A stretch of DNA of 64,000 nt, from positions 248,001 to 312,000 of the forward strand of contig NZ_JAMWEG010000005.1 of the NCBI RefSeq assembly GCF_025460765.1, given 5' to 3'. The notes beneath the pieces are model-generated. The model was not told where the DNA came from and searched no databases. It saw only the letters and a program-made list of their open reading frames with translations. The position numbers were made by a program, and so were the translations under genes. Source of the DNA: Micromonospora sp. MA102 (lineage in GTDB: Bacteria > Actinomycetota > Actinomycetes > Mycobacteriales > Micromonosporaceae). Shown one piece after another: positions 17,590 to 26,048 of the stretch (the first letter of the stretch is position 1; each line of letters starts with the position of its first letter).

Positions 17590-18534
17590 TCAGTCGGCGG
17601 CCTTGCGGGCCTTCACCGTGCTGTCGATCACGGCCCAGACCACGACCGCGGCGGTGACCACGGCGGCGACGCGGGTCACGTCGTCCGCACCGCCCTCGCG
17701 CAGCCAGGCGAACCGCTCGATCAGGGCCGGGTTGAGCAGCCGGTCGGTGAGCAGCAGCCAGATCAGCGGCACCGCGAACGCCAGTTCGAGCACGGCGTTG
17801 ACCGCGACCAGCCGCCAGGTCCACCGGCCGGCCCGGTACTTCGCGATCTCCAGGCCCACGCTGGCGACCAGCACCACGATCAGCGCCGGCAGCCACAGGC
17901 GCCAGAGCGCCGGGTCGAGCATCGGCAGCCGGGAGCCGTCCCCGGACAGCCACGGCTGGAAGTGCTGCCACGGCAGGTACGCGATGGTGACGACCAGGAA
18001 CACGACCGAGGCGCAGGTGTCGACCAGGGTGACCTGCCGCTCCCGGGTCTCCTCGGGCAACTGGTCGACCGTCCACTCGGGCAGGTTGAGCGAGGTGTCG
18101 GTGCGCTCCAGCACGGCGAAGCAGAGGGTGACCCAGAACGCGATCTGCACGGCGGTCTGCAGGCCGCTCGCGATGCCGGCGCCGATCGCCGCGCCCGGTT
18201 CGCCGCCGACCGTGGCCTTGACCACGCCGGTGACCACGCCGACGATCGCCGGGATGAAGGTGAGCAGCAGCCGCAGCACCCGCCACCAGACCAGGTAGTA
18301 GCGCGGGCCGATGAGCTGGAGGCGGCGGTCGGTGTAGCGGGCGGCGAGCTGTTCGGGGTTGCCCAGCTCGGTGAGCACCTCCCGCTCGGCGGTGTCGCGC
18401 TCCTGGCCGCCGCCGGTCCGGTCGTCGATCATGTCCTCGATGGAGGCGCGCAGCTCGTCGGCGAGCTCCGTCCGGCGCTGCTGCGGCACGGCCCGCAGGG
18501 TGGCCGCGAGGTAACGGTCGGTCAGGGAGCTCAT
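17590..18534 (-). CDS. Multi-pass membrane protein, PadR-partner type
   Basis: A 314-residue protein. Residues 1-75 form a soluble helical domain (SLTDRYLAATLRAVPQQRRT, then ELADELRASIEDMIDDR, ending LGNPEQLAARYTDR) like the 'permease prefix' or HAAS-type domain of proteins encoded next to PadR regulators. About six hydrophobic helices follow between residues 85 and 310. No transport or catalytic motif is visible. It overlaps the padR gene by 4 bp (ATGA) and shares its promoter and operator, so it is almost certainly the main PadR target. It may be a stress- or drug-responsive membrane protein; this is inference. Confidence 0.75.
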   Translation of the reverse strand: MSSLTDRYLAATLRAVPQQRRTELADELRASIEDMIDDRTGGGQERDTAEREVLTELGNPEQLAARYTDRRLQLIGPRYYLVWWRVLRLLLTFIPAIVGVVTGVVKATVGGEPGAAIGAGIASGLQTAVQIAFWVTLCFAVLERTDTSLNLPEWTVDQLPEETRERQVTLVDTCASVVFLVVTIAYLPWQHFQPWLSGDGSRLPMLDPALWRLWLPALIVVLVASVGLEIAKYRAGRWTWRLVAVNAVLELAFAVPLIWLLLTDRLLNPALIERFAWLREGGADDVTRVAAVVTAAVVVWAVIDSTVKARKAAD

Positions 18535-18872
18535 CGTCCCACTCCTTCGATCAGCTGGGTGACGGACGTCTGCACCGCGGCCAGGTCGTCGAGGAGGCGG
18601 CCCAGCACCGCTTCACCGTCGTCACTGGTGCGGTAGAACTTGCGCGGCCGGCTCTCCTCGGTGTTCCACTCGCTGGTCAGCAGCCCCTGCTCCTCCAGCC
18701 GCCGGAGGAGGGGATAGAGGGTGTTGGCGTCGACCGGGAAGCCGTGCGCGGCCAGCCGTTGCAGCAGCGCGTAGCCGTAGTCGGGTCGGCGCAGGGCCAC
18801 CAGGCTGGCCACCACGACGGTGCCGCGTCGTAGCTCCTGGAGATGGGTCCGGAGGACCTCGTCGCTCACCAT
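18531..18872 (-). CDS. PadR-family transcriptional regulator
   Basis: A 113-residue winged-helix repressor. The PadR signature is clear: LVALRRPDYGYALLQRLAAHG, then DANTLYPLLRRLEEQGLLTS and RKFYRTSDDGEAVLGRLL (~residues 20-95), with a short C-terminal dimerisation helix (PadR subfamily 2 length). ATG 18872 lies 10 bp from a 21-bp palindrome, so autoregulation is very likely. It is the first gene of a two-gene operon with the downstream membrane protein and is divergent from dnaE. Confidence 0.92.
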   Translation of the reverse strand: MVSDEVLRTHLQELRRGTVVVASLVALRRPDYGYALLQRLAAHGFPVDANTLYPLLRRLEEQGLLTSEWNTEESRPRKFYRTSDDGEAVLGRLLDDLAAVQTSVTQLIEGVGR

Positions 18873-18876
18873 GCAT

Positions 18877-18928
18877 CACACGATAGTGTGTGTCACACAC
18901 TATGAGCAAGAGGCACACCATCGTGTGC
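18877..18928. promoter_or_regulatory. Compound PadR operator: three overlapping or adjacent inverted repeats
   Basis: The core is ATAGTGTGTG-T-CACACACTAT (18883-18903), a perfect 21-bp palindrome about a central T. Overlapping it is CACAC-GATA-GTGTG (18877-18890), and downstream is GCACAC-CATC-GTGTGC (18913-18928). All arms share CACAC/GTGTG. It lies directly upstream of the padR start and within the divergent region to dnaE, about 130 bp from the dnaE ATG. Several dimers could bind side by side. Confidence 0.7.
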
Positions 18929-19058
18929 GCCACCACCATCGGAACGGAGAGACCCGGGACACCCCCGGCGCGGACGGTGGAGCCGGTCAGATCGCCTCGG
19001 TAGGGTGGGTCGGTCGACTCCGACGTAACCTTGATCCACACCCCGGGGGGCGCCACGC

Positions 19059-22000
19059 ATGGGCGATTCGTTCGCGCATCTGCACGTACACACCGAGTAC
19101 TCGATGCTGGACGGGGCGGCCCGGCTCAAGGACCTGTTCGCCGAGGCCGCGCGGCTCGGCATGCCGGCGGTGGCGATCACCGACCACGGCAACATGCACG
19201 GCGCGAACGACTTCTACAAGCAGGCCATGGCCGCCGGGGTCAAGCCGATCCTCGGCGTCGAGGCGTACGTGGCGCCGGAGTCGCGCTTCCACAAGCAGCG
19301 GGTCAAGTGGGGTCGCCCGGAGCAGAAGAGCGACGACGTCTCCGGCAACGGCGCCATCACCCACATGACCATGTGGGCGGCGAACCGGGACGGCCTGCAC
19401 AACCTCTTCAAGCTCAACTCGCGCGCCTCGATGGAGGGCCACTACGTCAAGTGGCCCCGGATGGACATGGAGCTGATCGCCGAGCACGCCGAGGGCATCA
19501 TGGCCACCACCGGCTGCCCGTCCGGCGCCGTGCAGACCCGGCTGCGGCTCGGCCAGTTCGACGAGGCGCTCAAGGTCGCCGCCGCCTACCAGGACATCTT
19601 CGGCAAGGACAACTACTTCCTGGAGATCATGGATCACGGCCTCGACATCGAGCGCCGGGTCCGGGACGGGCTCACCGAGATCGCCCGCAAGCTCGACATC
19701 CCGCCGGTGGTCACCAACGACTCGCACTACACCCACGAGGCGCAGGCCGAGGCGCACGACGTGCTGCTCTGCGTGCAGACCGGCAGCAACGTGGCGGACC
19801 CCAACCGGTTCCGCTTCGAGGGCGGCGGCTACTTCGTGAAGTCGGCCGAGCAGATGCGCGCCGTCGACTCGTCCGAACTGTGGCAGCAGGGCTGCCGCAA
19901 CACCCTGCTGGTGGCCGAGAAGGTCGACCCGGCCGGCATGTTCGAGTTCCACAACCTCATGCCGCGGTTCCCGATCCCCGAGGGCGAGACCGAGGAGTCC
20001 TGGTTCCGCAAGGAGACCTTCGCGGGGTTGAAGCGCCGCTACCCGAACGGCATCCCCGAGGGCCACGTCGTCCAGGCGGAGTACGAGCTGGGCGTCATCA
20101 TCCAGATGGGCTTCCCGTCCTACTTCCTCGTGGTCGCCGACTTCATCCAGTGGGCGAAGAGCCAGGGCATCGCGGTCGGTCCGGGCCGTGGGTCCGCCGC
20201 CGGCTCGCTGGTCGCGTACGCCCTGGGCATCACCGACCTGGACCCGATCCCGCACGGCCTGATCTTCGAGCGGTTCCTCAACCCCGAGCGCATCTCGATG
20301 CCGGATGTCGACATCGACTTCGACGAGCGCCGGCGCGGTGAGGTGATCAGGTACGTCACCGACAAGTGGGGCGAGGACAAGGTCGCCCAGATCGCCACCT
20401 TCGGCACCATCAAGGCGAAGGCCGCGATCAAGGACTCGGCCCGCGTGCTCGGCTACCCGTACGCCGTGGGCGACCGGATCACCAAGGCGATGCCCCCGGC
20501 CGTCATGGGCAAGGACATCCCGCTCTCCGGCATCTTCGACCCAAAGCACCCGCGCTACGCGGAGGCGGGCGAGATCCGCGGCCTCTACGAGTCCGACCCG
20601 GACGTCAAGAAGGTCATCGAGACGGCGAAGGGCATCGAGGGCCTGATCCGGCAGACCGGTGTGCACGCCGCCGGCGTCATCATGTCCGCCGAGCCGATCA
20701 TCGAGCACATCCCGCTGATGCGGCGCGACGCCGACGGCGTCATCATCACGCAGTTCGACTACCCGACCTGCGAGTCGCTCGGGCTGCTGAAGATGGACTT
20801 CCTCGGCCTGCGCAACCTCACGATCATCGACGACGCGGTCAAGAACATCCAGCTCAACCACGGCAAGGAGCTGGACCTACTGGGCTTGCCGCTGGACGAC
20901 AAGCCGGCCTACGAGCTGCTCGCCCGGGGCGACACCCTGGGCGTGTTCCAGCTCGACGGCGGGCCGATGCGCTCGCTGCTGCGGCTCATGAAGCCGGACA
21001 ACTTCGAGGACATCTCCGCCGTGCTGGCGCTCTACCGGCCCGGCCCCATGGGCGTGGACTCGCACACCAACTACGCGCTGCGCAAGAACGGCCTCCAGGA
21101 GATCACACCGATCCACCCGGAGCTGGAGGAGCCGCTGCGGGAGATCCTCGCCCCCACCTACGGCCTGATCGTCTACCAGGAGCAGGTGCAGCGCGCCGCG
21201 CAGATCCTCGCCGGCTACACCCTCGGCCAGGCGGACCTGCTGCGCCGGGCCATGGGCAAGAAGAAGAAGGAGATCCTCGACAAGGAGTTCATCCCGTTCC
21301 GGGACGGCTGCCGCGAGCGTGGATACTCCGACCAGGCCATCCAGGCGGTGTGGGACGTCCTCGTCCCGTTCGCCGGCTACGCGTTCAACAAGGCGCACTC
21401 CGCCGCCTACGGCCTGGTGTCGTACTGGACCGCGTACCTCAAGGCGCACTACCCGGCCGAATACATGGCGGCGCTGCTCACCTCGGTGGGCGACGACAAG
21501 GACAAGATGGCGCTCTACCTCTCCGAGTGCCGCCGGATGCGCATCCAGGTCCTCCCGCCGGACGTCAACACCTCGGCCGGGCCGTTCACCCCGGTCGGCG
21601 AGGACATCCGGTTCGGCCTGGCCGCCGTGCGCAACGTCGGCGCGAACGTGGTGGCGGCGATCATGCGGTGCCGCGAGGAGAAGGGCGAGTACGCCGACTT
21701 CTACGACTTCCTGTCCAAGGTGGATGCGGTCGCCTGCAACAAGAAGACCATCGAATCGCTGATCAAGGCGGGCGCCTTCGACTCGCTGGGGCACAGCCGC
21801 AAGGGCCTGCTCGCCGTGCACGCCGACGCCATCGACGCGTACGCCGACGTCAAGCGCAAGGAGGCCGTCGGCCAGTACGACCTGTTCGGCGCCGGCTTCG
21901 GTGACGCGGACACCGGCGGCAGCACCACGGTGATGCCGGTCATCGGCGACAGCGAGTGGGACAAGCGGGACAAGCTCGCCTTCGAGCGCGAGATGCTCGG

Positions 22001-22592
22001 CCTCTACGTCTCCGACCACCCGCTCTTCGGTCTGGAGCACGTGCTCGGCGCGGCGGCCGACACCACCATCGCCGCCCTCTCCGAGGAGGGCACCGTGCCC
22101 GACGGTGCGGTGGTCACCCTGGCCGGCATCCTCTCCGGCGTGCAGCGCCGGGTCACCAAGCAGGGCCGGGCCTGGGCCTCGGCCACCCTGGAGGACCTGG
22201 CCGGTGGGGTGGAGACGCTGTTCTTCCCCAACACCTACGAGGTGATCGGGCAGTACATCGCCGAGGACGCCATCGTCGTGGTGAAGGGGCGGGTCGACCG
22301 CCGCGACGACACGCCCCGGATCATGGCGATGGACATGCAGATGCCCGACATCAGCAGCAACCCGGCGAACAAGCCGGTCACCCTCACCATCCCGGTGCAC
22401 CGCTGCACGCCGCCGCTGGTGGAGAAGCTCAAGGAGACCCTGGTGCTGCACCCGGGCGACACCGAGGTGCACGTCAAGCTGCTCAACGGCGGCAAGACCA
22501 CCACGCTGCGCCTGGGCCCGTTCCGCGTGGCCGCGACCACCGCGCTGATGGGCGACCTGAAGAGCGTCCTCGGCCCGGCCAACGTCAGCTGA
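19059..22592 (+). CDS. dnaE: DNA polymerase III alpha subunit (replicative, PHP-type)
   Basis: A 1177-residue C-family polymerase. The N-terminal PHP domain keeps its metal ligands ([13 protein letters not shown] at residues 7-19 and [10 protein letters not shown] ~40); in actinobacterial DnaE1 this domain is an active 3'-5' proofreading exonuclease (known for mycobacteria). The palm carries [17 protein letters not shown] and the catalytic aspartates in [12 protein letters not shown] (~residues 414-425). Helix-hairpin-helix and OB-fold ([20 protein letters not shown]) regions follow. Length and motifs fit replicative DnaE1, not the mutagenic DnaE2. TAACCT about 30 nt upstream is a possible -10. 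Confidence 0.96.
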   Translation: MGDSFAHLHVHTEYSMLDGAARLKDLFAEAARLGMPAVAITDHGNMHGANDFYKQAMAAGVKPILGVEAYVAPESRFHKQRVKWGRPEQKSDDVSGNGAITHMTMWAANRDGLHNLFKLNSRASMEGHYVKWPRMDMELIAEHAEGIMATTGCPSGAVQTRLRLGQFDEALKVAAAYQDIFGKDNYFLEIMDHGLDIERRVRDGLTEIARKLDIPPVVTNDSHYTHEAQAEAHDVLLCVQTGSNVADPNRFRFEGGGYFVKSAEQMRAVDSSELWQQGCRNTLLVAEKVDPAGMFEFHNLMPRFPIPEGETEESWFRKETFAGLKRRYPNGIPEGHVVQAEYELGVIIQMGFPSYFLVVADFIQWAKSQGIAVGPGRGSAAGSLVAYALGITDLDPIPHGLIFERFLNPERISMPDVDIDFDERRRGEVIRYVTDKWGEDKVAQIATFGTIKAKAAIKDSARVLGYPYAVGDRITKAMPPAVMGKDIPLSGIFDPKHPRYAEAGEIRGLYESDPDVKKVIETAKGIEGLIRQTGVHAAGVIMSAEPIIEHIPLMRRDADGVIITQFDYPTCESLGLLKMDFLGLRNLTIIDDAVKNIQLNHGKELDLLGLPLDDKPAYELLARGDTLGVFQLDGGPMRSLLRLMKPDNFEDISAVLALYRPGPMGVDSHTNYALRKNGLQEITPIHPELEEPLREILAPTYGLIVYQEQVQRAAQILAGYTLGQADLLRRAMGKKKKEILDKEFIPFRDGCRERGYSDQAIQAVWDVLVPFAGYAFNKAHSAAYGLVSYWTAYLKAHYPAEYMAALLTSVGDDKDKMALYLSECRRMRIQVLPPDVNTSAGPFTPVGEDIRFGLAAVRNVGANVVAAIMRCREEKGEYADFYDFLSKVDAVACNKKTIESLIKAGAFDSLGHSRKGLLAVHADAIDAYADVKRKEAVGQYDLFGAGFGDADTGGSTTVMPVIGDSEWDKRDKLAFEREMLGLYVSDHPLFGLEHVLGAAADTTIAALSEEGTVPDGAVVTLAGILSGVQRRVTKQGRAWASATLEDLAGGVETLFFPNTYEVIGQYIAEDAIVVVKGRVDRRDDTPRIMAMDMQMPDISSNPANKPVTLTIPVHRCTPPLVEKLKETLVLHPGDTEVHVKLLNGGKTTTLRLGPFRVAATTALMGDLKSVLGPANVS

Positions 22593-22604
22593 CAGGATCG
22601 GCCG

Positions 22605-23192
22605 GTGGATCATGAGCTGTCGCCGTCCGCCGGCCACCTGCGGGACCACCTGCGGGCGCGGTTCCCCACCCGGGCGCTGGACGTGCTGCCGCCGGCCGTC
22701 GGGCCGATCCACGGCCGGGTACCCGCCTTCCACGTCCTCCGCCTCTCGCCGGGGCCGGGGGAGGGCGGCTGGCTGTACGTGAGCGCCGGCCTGTGGGACG
22801 TGACCCAGCACCACGGACACGGTCTCGAATTCGTCCTCTACACCGCCGAGCCGTCCGACCAGCACGTGGAGACGGTCACGATGAACGCGTACTACCACGC
22901 GGCGGGCGGGCGTAACGCGCTGGACGTGGGACACACCGTGCCGATCGGTCGTCCGTGGACGCCCGGGTCGAGCTGTGACCACCTGCTGGTGAGCCTCCCG
23001 TACCTCTGGGGGCCCGACCTGGAGGTGTGCGCCTTTCCCGAGGGGCACATCCGGGTGCTCTGGCTGCTGCCCATCACCGGGGCCGAGAAGACGTTCCGCC
23101 ACGCGCACGGTCTCGAGGCGCTGGAGCAGCGGCTGGAGGACGCCGGCATCGACCCGGCGGATCCGGCGCGGGCCTCGGTGGTGGAGGACTGA
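22605..23192 (+). CDS. Solitary suppressor-of-fused (SUFU) domain protein
   Basis: A 195-residue protein resembling the bacterial SUFU domain: WLYVSAGLWDVTQ, then HGLEFVLYTAEPSDQHVET, PWTPGSSCDHLLVSLPYLWG and FRHAHGLEALEQRLEDAG. Bacterial SUFU-family proteins often act as immunity proteins beside polymorphic toxins (known from comparative genomics), but no toxin gene is adjacent here. It begins 12 bp after dnaE. CAGGAT (22593-22598), overlapping the dnaE stop, lies 6 nt before GTG 22605, so it may have its own leaderless promoter. No signal peptide or membrane helix. Confidence 0.75.
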   Translation: MDHELSPSAGHLRDHLRARFPTRALDVLPPAVGPIHGRVPAFHVLRLSPGPGEGGWLYVSAGLWDVTQHHGHGLEFVLYTAEPSDQHVETVTMNAYYHAAGGRNALDVGHTVPIGRPWTPGSSCDHLLVSLPYLWGPDLEVCAFPEGHIRVLWLLPITGAEKTFRHAHGLEALEQRLEDAGIDPADPARASVVED

Positions 23193-23241
23193 CCCGGTCG
23201 GCTGCGCCGGCTGCCGCGGCGACGCGGCCAGGACGGGCAAC

Positions 23242-23583
23242 TCAGAGCCGGTGGCCGCCCAGGACGTCCGCGGCGGCGTCGGCGGTCTCCAGCACGACCG
23301 TGTGGTAGCTCTCGATGCGGGACAGGATCGCGTCGCGGGGGCCGTCCCGCCAGGCGTCGCTGCCGTAGAAGGCCTCCTCCTGCTCGTCCCGCACCGCCAG
23401 GGACGGGAAACCCCGGATCAGGTACGCCTCCTCGTGGCCGTCCTCACGGGCCAGCGACGCTCCGGCAGCCACCACCCGGATGCCGAAGTGGCCGAGCAGG
23501 GGCGCGGCCTCCTCCCGCATCACCCGCACGAACTCGTCGACCGTGCCGGGCTTCAGGCGATAGGTGCGGATCTCGAGAATCAT
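23242..23583 (-). CDS. NIPSNAP-family protein
   Basis: A 113-residue ferredoxin-like alpha/beta barrel protein beginning MILEIRTYRLKPGTVDEFVR, the typical NIPSNAP start, with a short C-terminal YHTVVLETADAA. These small dimeric proteins are mostly of unknown function; some sit with oxidoreductases. ATG 23583 is followed directly by the conserved start; a longer in-frame extension upstream has no support. It is convergent with the SUFU gene and upstream of no obvious partner; the response-regulator gene behind it ends 69 bp before its start. Confidence 0.8.
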   Translation of the reverse strand: MILEIRTYRLKPGTVDEFVRVMREEAAPLLGHFGIRVVAAGASLAREDGHEEAYLIRGFPSLAVRDEQEEAFYGSDAWRDGPRDAILSRIESYHTVVLETADAAADVLGGHRL

Positions 23584-23651
23584 CGACGACCTCCGGAGTG
23601 GCTGCGAGGCTGACGCTATCCGTCCCCGCGCCGCCCGATCCACCCCTGTCG

Positions 23652-24332
23652 TCAGGTCGGCCGGTACTCCACCTCGGGGCGGCCCGGCGTCCCGTAGCGG
23701 GGCACCCGGACCGCGCGGTCGGCGGAGACCAGGTACTCGAGGTAGCGCCGGGCCGTCACCCGGGACGTCCCGGTGCGCCGGCCGACCTCGGTGGCGGACA
23801 GCCCGCCGTCGCCGAGGGCGGCCAGCACGGTGTGCAGCGTCTGCTCGTCCAGGCCCTTGGGCAGGGTGTGCCGGGTCGTTCCGCGCAGCGTGGCGAACAT
23901 GCGGTCCACCTCGTGCTGGGCGGCCACCTCGCCGTCGGCGAGGGCCTGCCGCCGGTAGTCGGCGTACCGCTCCAGCTTGTCGCGGAACGCGGCGAAGGTG
24001 AACGGCTTGAGCAGGTAGTGGGTCACGCCGAGGGACACCGCGGTGCGGACCACCGCGAGGTCCCGCGCCGAGGTCACCGCCAGCACGTCCACGCTGCTGC
24101 CGGCCGCCCGCAGGGCCCGGCACACGTCCAGGCCGTGCAGGTCGGGCAGCCGGAAGTCGAGCAGGACCAGGTCGACGTCCGCGCCGCCGTGCTGGCGCAG
24201 CGCCGCCATGGCGTCCCGCGCGGTGTGCGCGACGCCGACCACCACGAAGCCGGGCACCCGTTCGGTGTACGCCCGGTGCGCCTCGGCCAGCAGCGGCTCG
24301 TCCTCCACCACGAGCACCCGGATGTCGCTCAT
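23652..24332 (-). CDS. CitB/DcuR-type response regulator
   Basis: 226 residues. An N-terminal receiver domain has the acidic pair (VVEDEPLLAE), phospho-acceptor Asp in LVLLDFRLPDLHG (~residue 58), Thr in AVTSARD (~87) and Lys in LLKPF (~109). A C-terminal helix-turn-helix of the CitB/DcuR/MalR group (LSATEVGRRTGTSRVTARRY, ~180-200) follows. Its ATG overlaps the sensor kinase stop by 4 bp. With the divergent dicarboxylate transporter gene it most likely activates transport of C4-dicarboxylates or citrate-like acids. Confidence 0.9.
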   Translation of the reverse strand: MSDIRVLVVEDEPLLAEAHRAYTERVPGFVVVGVAHTARDAMAALRQHGGADVDLVLLDFRLPDLHGLDVCRALRAAGSSVDVLAVTSARDLAVVRTAVSLGVTHYLLKPFTFAAFRDKLERYADYRRQALADGEVAAQHEVDRMFATLRGTTRHTLPKGLDEQTLHTVLAALGDGGLSATEVGRRTGTSRVTARRYLEYLVSADRAVRVPRYGTPGRPEVEYRPT

Positions 24333-25915
24333 CGCGCCTCCCGCGGGACCGGCAGCCGGACGGTGAACACGGTCTCCCCGTCGTCGGTGCGGACGACCCC
24401 GGCGGCGCCGCCGTGCCGGCGGACCACCTGCCCGACCAGCGCCAGGCCCAGCCCCCGGCCGGCGCTCTTGGTGGACCAGCCGCGCCGGAACGCGTCGGCC
24501 ACCCGGTCCGGGTCCAGCCCGGGGCCGCTGTCGCCGACCCGGACCACCAGTTCGTCGTCGACCGTGCCGACGAGGACGCGGACCCGGCGCGGCGGCGGGG
24601 TGCCGGCGACCGCCTCCAGGGCGTTGTCGAGCAGGTTGCCGACGACGGTGAGCAGGTCCGTGGTGGGCAGCGGGCTGTCGTCGAGCCGGCAGTCCGGCTC
24701 GATCACCAGGTCCACGCCGCGCTCACCGGCCTGCGCCGACTTGCCGAGCAGTAGGGCGGCCAGCGCCGGCTCGGTCACCGCGCCGACCACCCGGTCGGTG
24801 AGCTGCTGGGCGAGCGCCAGGTCGCGGGTGGCCAGCCGGACGGCCTCGTCGGTGCGGCCCAGCTCGACCAGGGTGAGCACGGTGTGCAGCCGGTTCGCCG
24901 ACTCGTGGGTCTGCGCCTGCAACGCCTCGGTGAGGGCGCGGACCGAGTCCAGCTCGCTGGCCAGGTTGCGCAGCTCGGTCTGGTCGCGCAGGGTCAGCAC
25001 GGTGCCGAGCACGGCGCCCTCGAAGCGGGTGGTCCGCTGGTTGGCCACCAGCACCCGGTCGCCGGCCAGGATCGGCTCGTCGTGCGCGTCCCGGCCGGAG
25101 CCGAGCAGCTCGGCCACCGCCGGGGGCAGGTCGATCCCGGCGACCGGCCGGTCGGTCACGGCCGCGTCGTCGGCCAGCCCGAGCAGGCGGCGCCCCTCGT
25201 CGTTGACAAGCGCCACCCGGCGGTCCCGCGTCAGCACCAGCAGGCCCTCGCGGACGGAGTGCAGGACCGCGTCGTAGTACTCGTACATCCGGGTCATCTG
25301 GTTCGGTCCGAGGCCGTGGGTCTGCCGGCGGAGCCGGCGGCTGAGCAGCCAGGATCCGGTGGCCGCGAGGGCCAGGGCGGGCGCGGCGGCGCCGAGCAGC
25401 ACCGGCACCTGGGCGAGCAGCTTCCGGTTGATCGCCCGGGTGGTGATGCCCACCGAGACCAGCCCGATGATCCGGTGCCGGTCGTCGTACACCGGGACGA
25501 CCGCGCGCACCGACTCGCCGAGCGTGCCGACGTTGGTGACGGTGAACGGCTCGCCGGAGAGCGCCGGGCCGATGTCGCCGATGAACGGCTGCCCGATGAG
25601 CTCCGGGCTCGGGTGCGAGTAGCGGGTCCGGTCCGGGGCCATCACCACGACGAAATCCGTCCCGGTGGCGACCCGGGTCGCCTCCGCGTACGGCTGGAGG
25701 GTGGCCGGCGGGTCGGTGCTGGTGAGGGCCGCCCGGACGTTGGGGGAGCCGGCGACGGCCTGCGCCACGGCCAGCACCTCGTCCTCCGCGGCCTGGTGGG
25801 AGTCGCTGCGGGCCAGCCAGACGGCGCCGGCCGCGCCGGCCAGCACGAGCAGCGTCACCACCACCGCCTGGAGGGCGAAGAGCTGCCCCGCGATGCTCCA
25901 CTGCCGTCGGGCCAC
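24329..25915 (-). CDS. CitA/DcuS-type sensor histidine kinase
   Basis: 528 residues. Membrane helix ~12-33, a periplasmic PASC/sCache ligand domain (~34-170, with DFVVVMAPDRTRYSHPSPEL), second helix (~172-192), PAS domain (VALVNDEGRRLLGL), a kinase domain with the phospho-acceptor in QTHESANRLHTVLTLVELGR, and an ATPase domain with N, G1 (VRVGDSGPGLDP) and G2 (GRGLGLALV) boxes. This is the DcuS/CitA layout for sensing external carboxylates. GTG 25915 with AGGAGG before it fits best; the 32-residue longer frame lacks a ribosome site. It forms an operon with the response regulator and is divergent from dctA. Confidence 0.9.
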   Translation of the reverse strand: MARRQWSIAGQLFALQAVVVTLLVLAGAAGAVWLARSDSHQAAEDEVLAVAQAVAGSPNVRAALTSTDPPATLQPYAEATRVATGTDFVVVMAPDRTRYSHPSPELIGQPFIGDIGPALSGEPFTVTNVGTLGESVRAVVPVYDDRHRIIGLVSVGITTRAINRKLLAQVPVLLGAAAPALALAATGSWLLSRRLRRQTHGLGPNQMTRMYEYYDAVLHSVREGLLVLTRDRRVALVNDEGRRLLGLADDAAVTDRPVAGIDLPPAVAELLGSGRDAHDEPILAGDRVLVANQRTTRFEGAVLGTVLTLRDQTELRNLASELDSVRALTEALQAQTHESANRLHTVLTLVELGRTDEAVRLATRDLALAQQLTDRVVGAVTEPALAALLLGKSAQAGERGVDLVIEPDCRLDDSPLPTTDLLTVVGNLLDNALEAVAGTPPPRRVRVLVGTVDDELVVRVGDSGPGLDPDRVADAFRRGWSTKSAGRGLGLALVGQVVRRHGGAAGVVRTDDGETVFTVRLPVPREAR

Positions 25916-25993
25916 GTTCCCCTCCTCCCGCCGCCGGTCGTCGGCAAGTCTGGCGCACCCTCCCGGTGCGCTTTCGGCCGTCCGCTGCGCGGG

Positions 25994-26039
25994 TGAACAG
26001 AATGAACGCAAGCGTGCCCCGCGGTGAGACCTGCCTCAC
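25994..26039. promoter_or_regulatory. Candidate regulatory site between citA-like kinase and dctA
   Basis: The 133-bp divergent gap contains a direct repeat TGAAC (25994-25998 and 26003-26007, 9-bp period) and an inverted repeat GTGAG-N6-CTCAC (26024-26028/26035-26039) 9 bp before the dctA ATG. Either could bind the response regulator or another factor. Support is by pattern only. Confidence 0.3.
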
Positions 26040-26048
26040 ATTGTCGGC

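Noticed and set aside
20877..23240. 787-codon open frame on the minus strand opposite dnaE and the SUFU gene
   Set aside because: It spans two real genes on the other strand, has no recognisable motif and shows shadow composition.
24329..26011. The 560-residue start for the CitA-like kinase
   Set aside because: The extra 32 residues are Arg/Cys-rich with no ribosome site, whereas GTG 25915 has AGGAGG directly upstream and begins just before the membrane helix.
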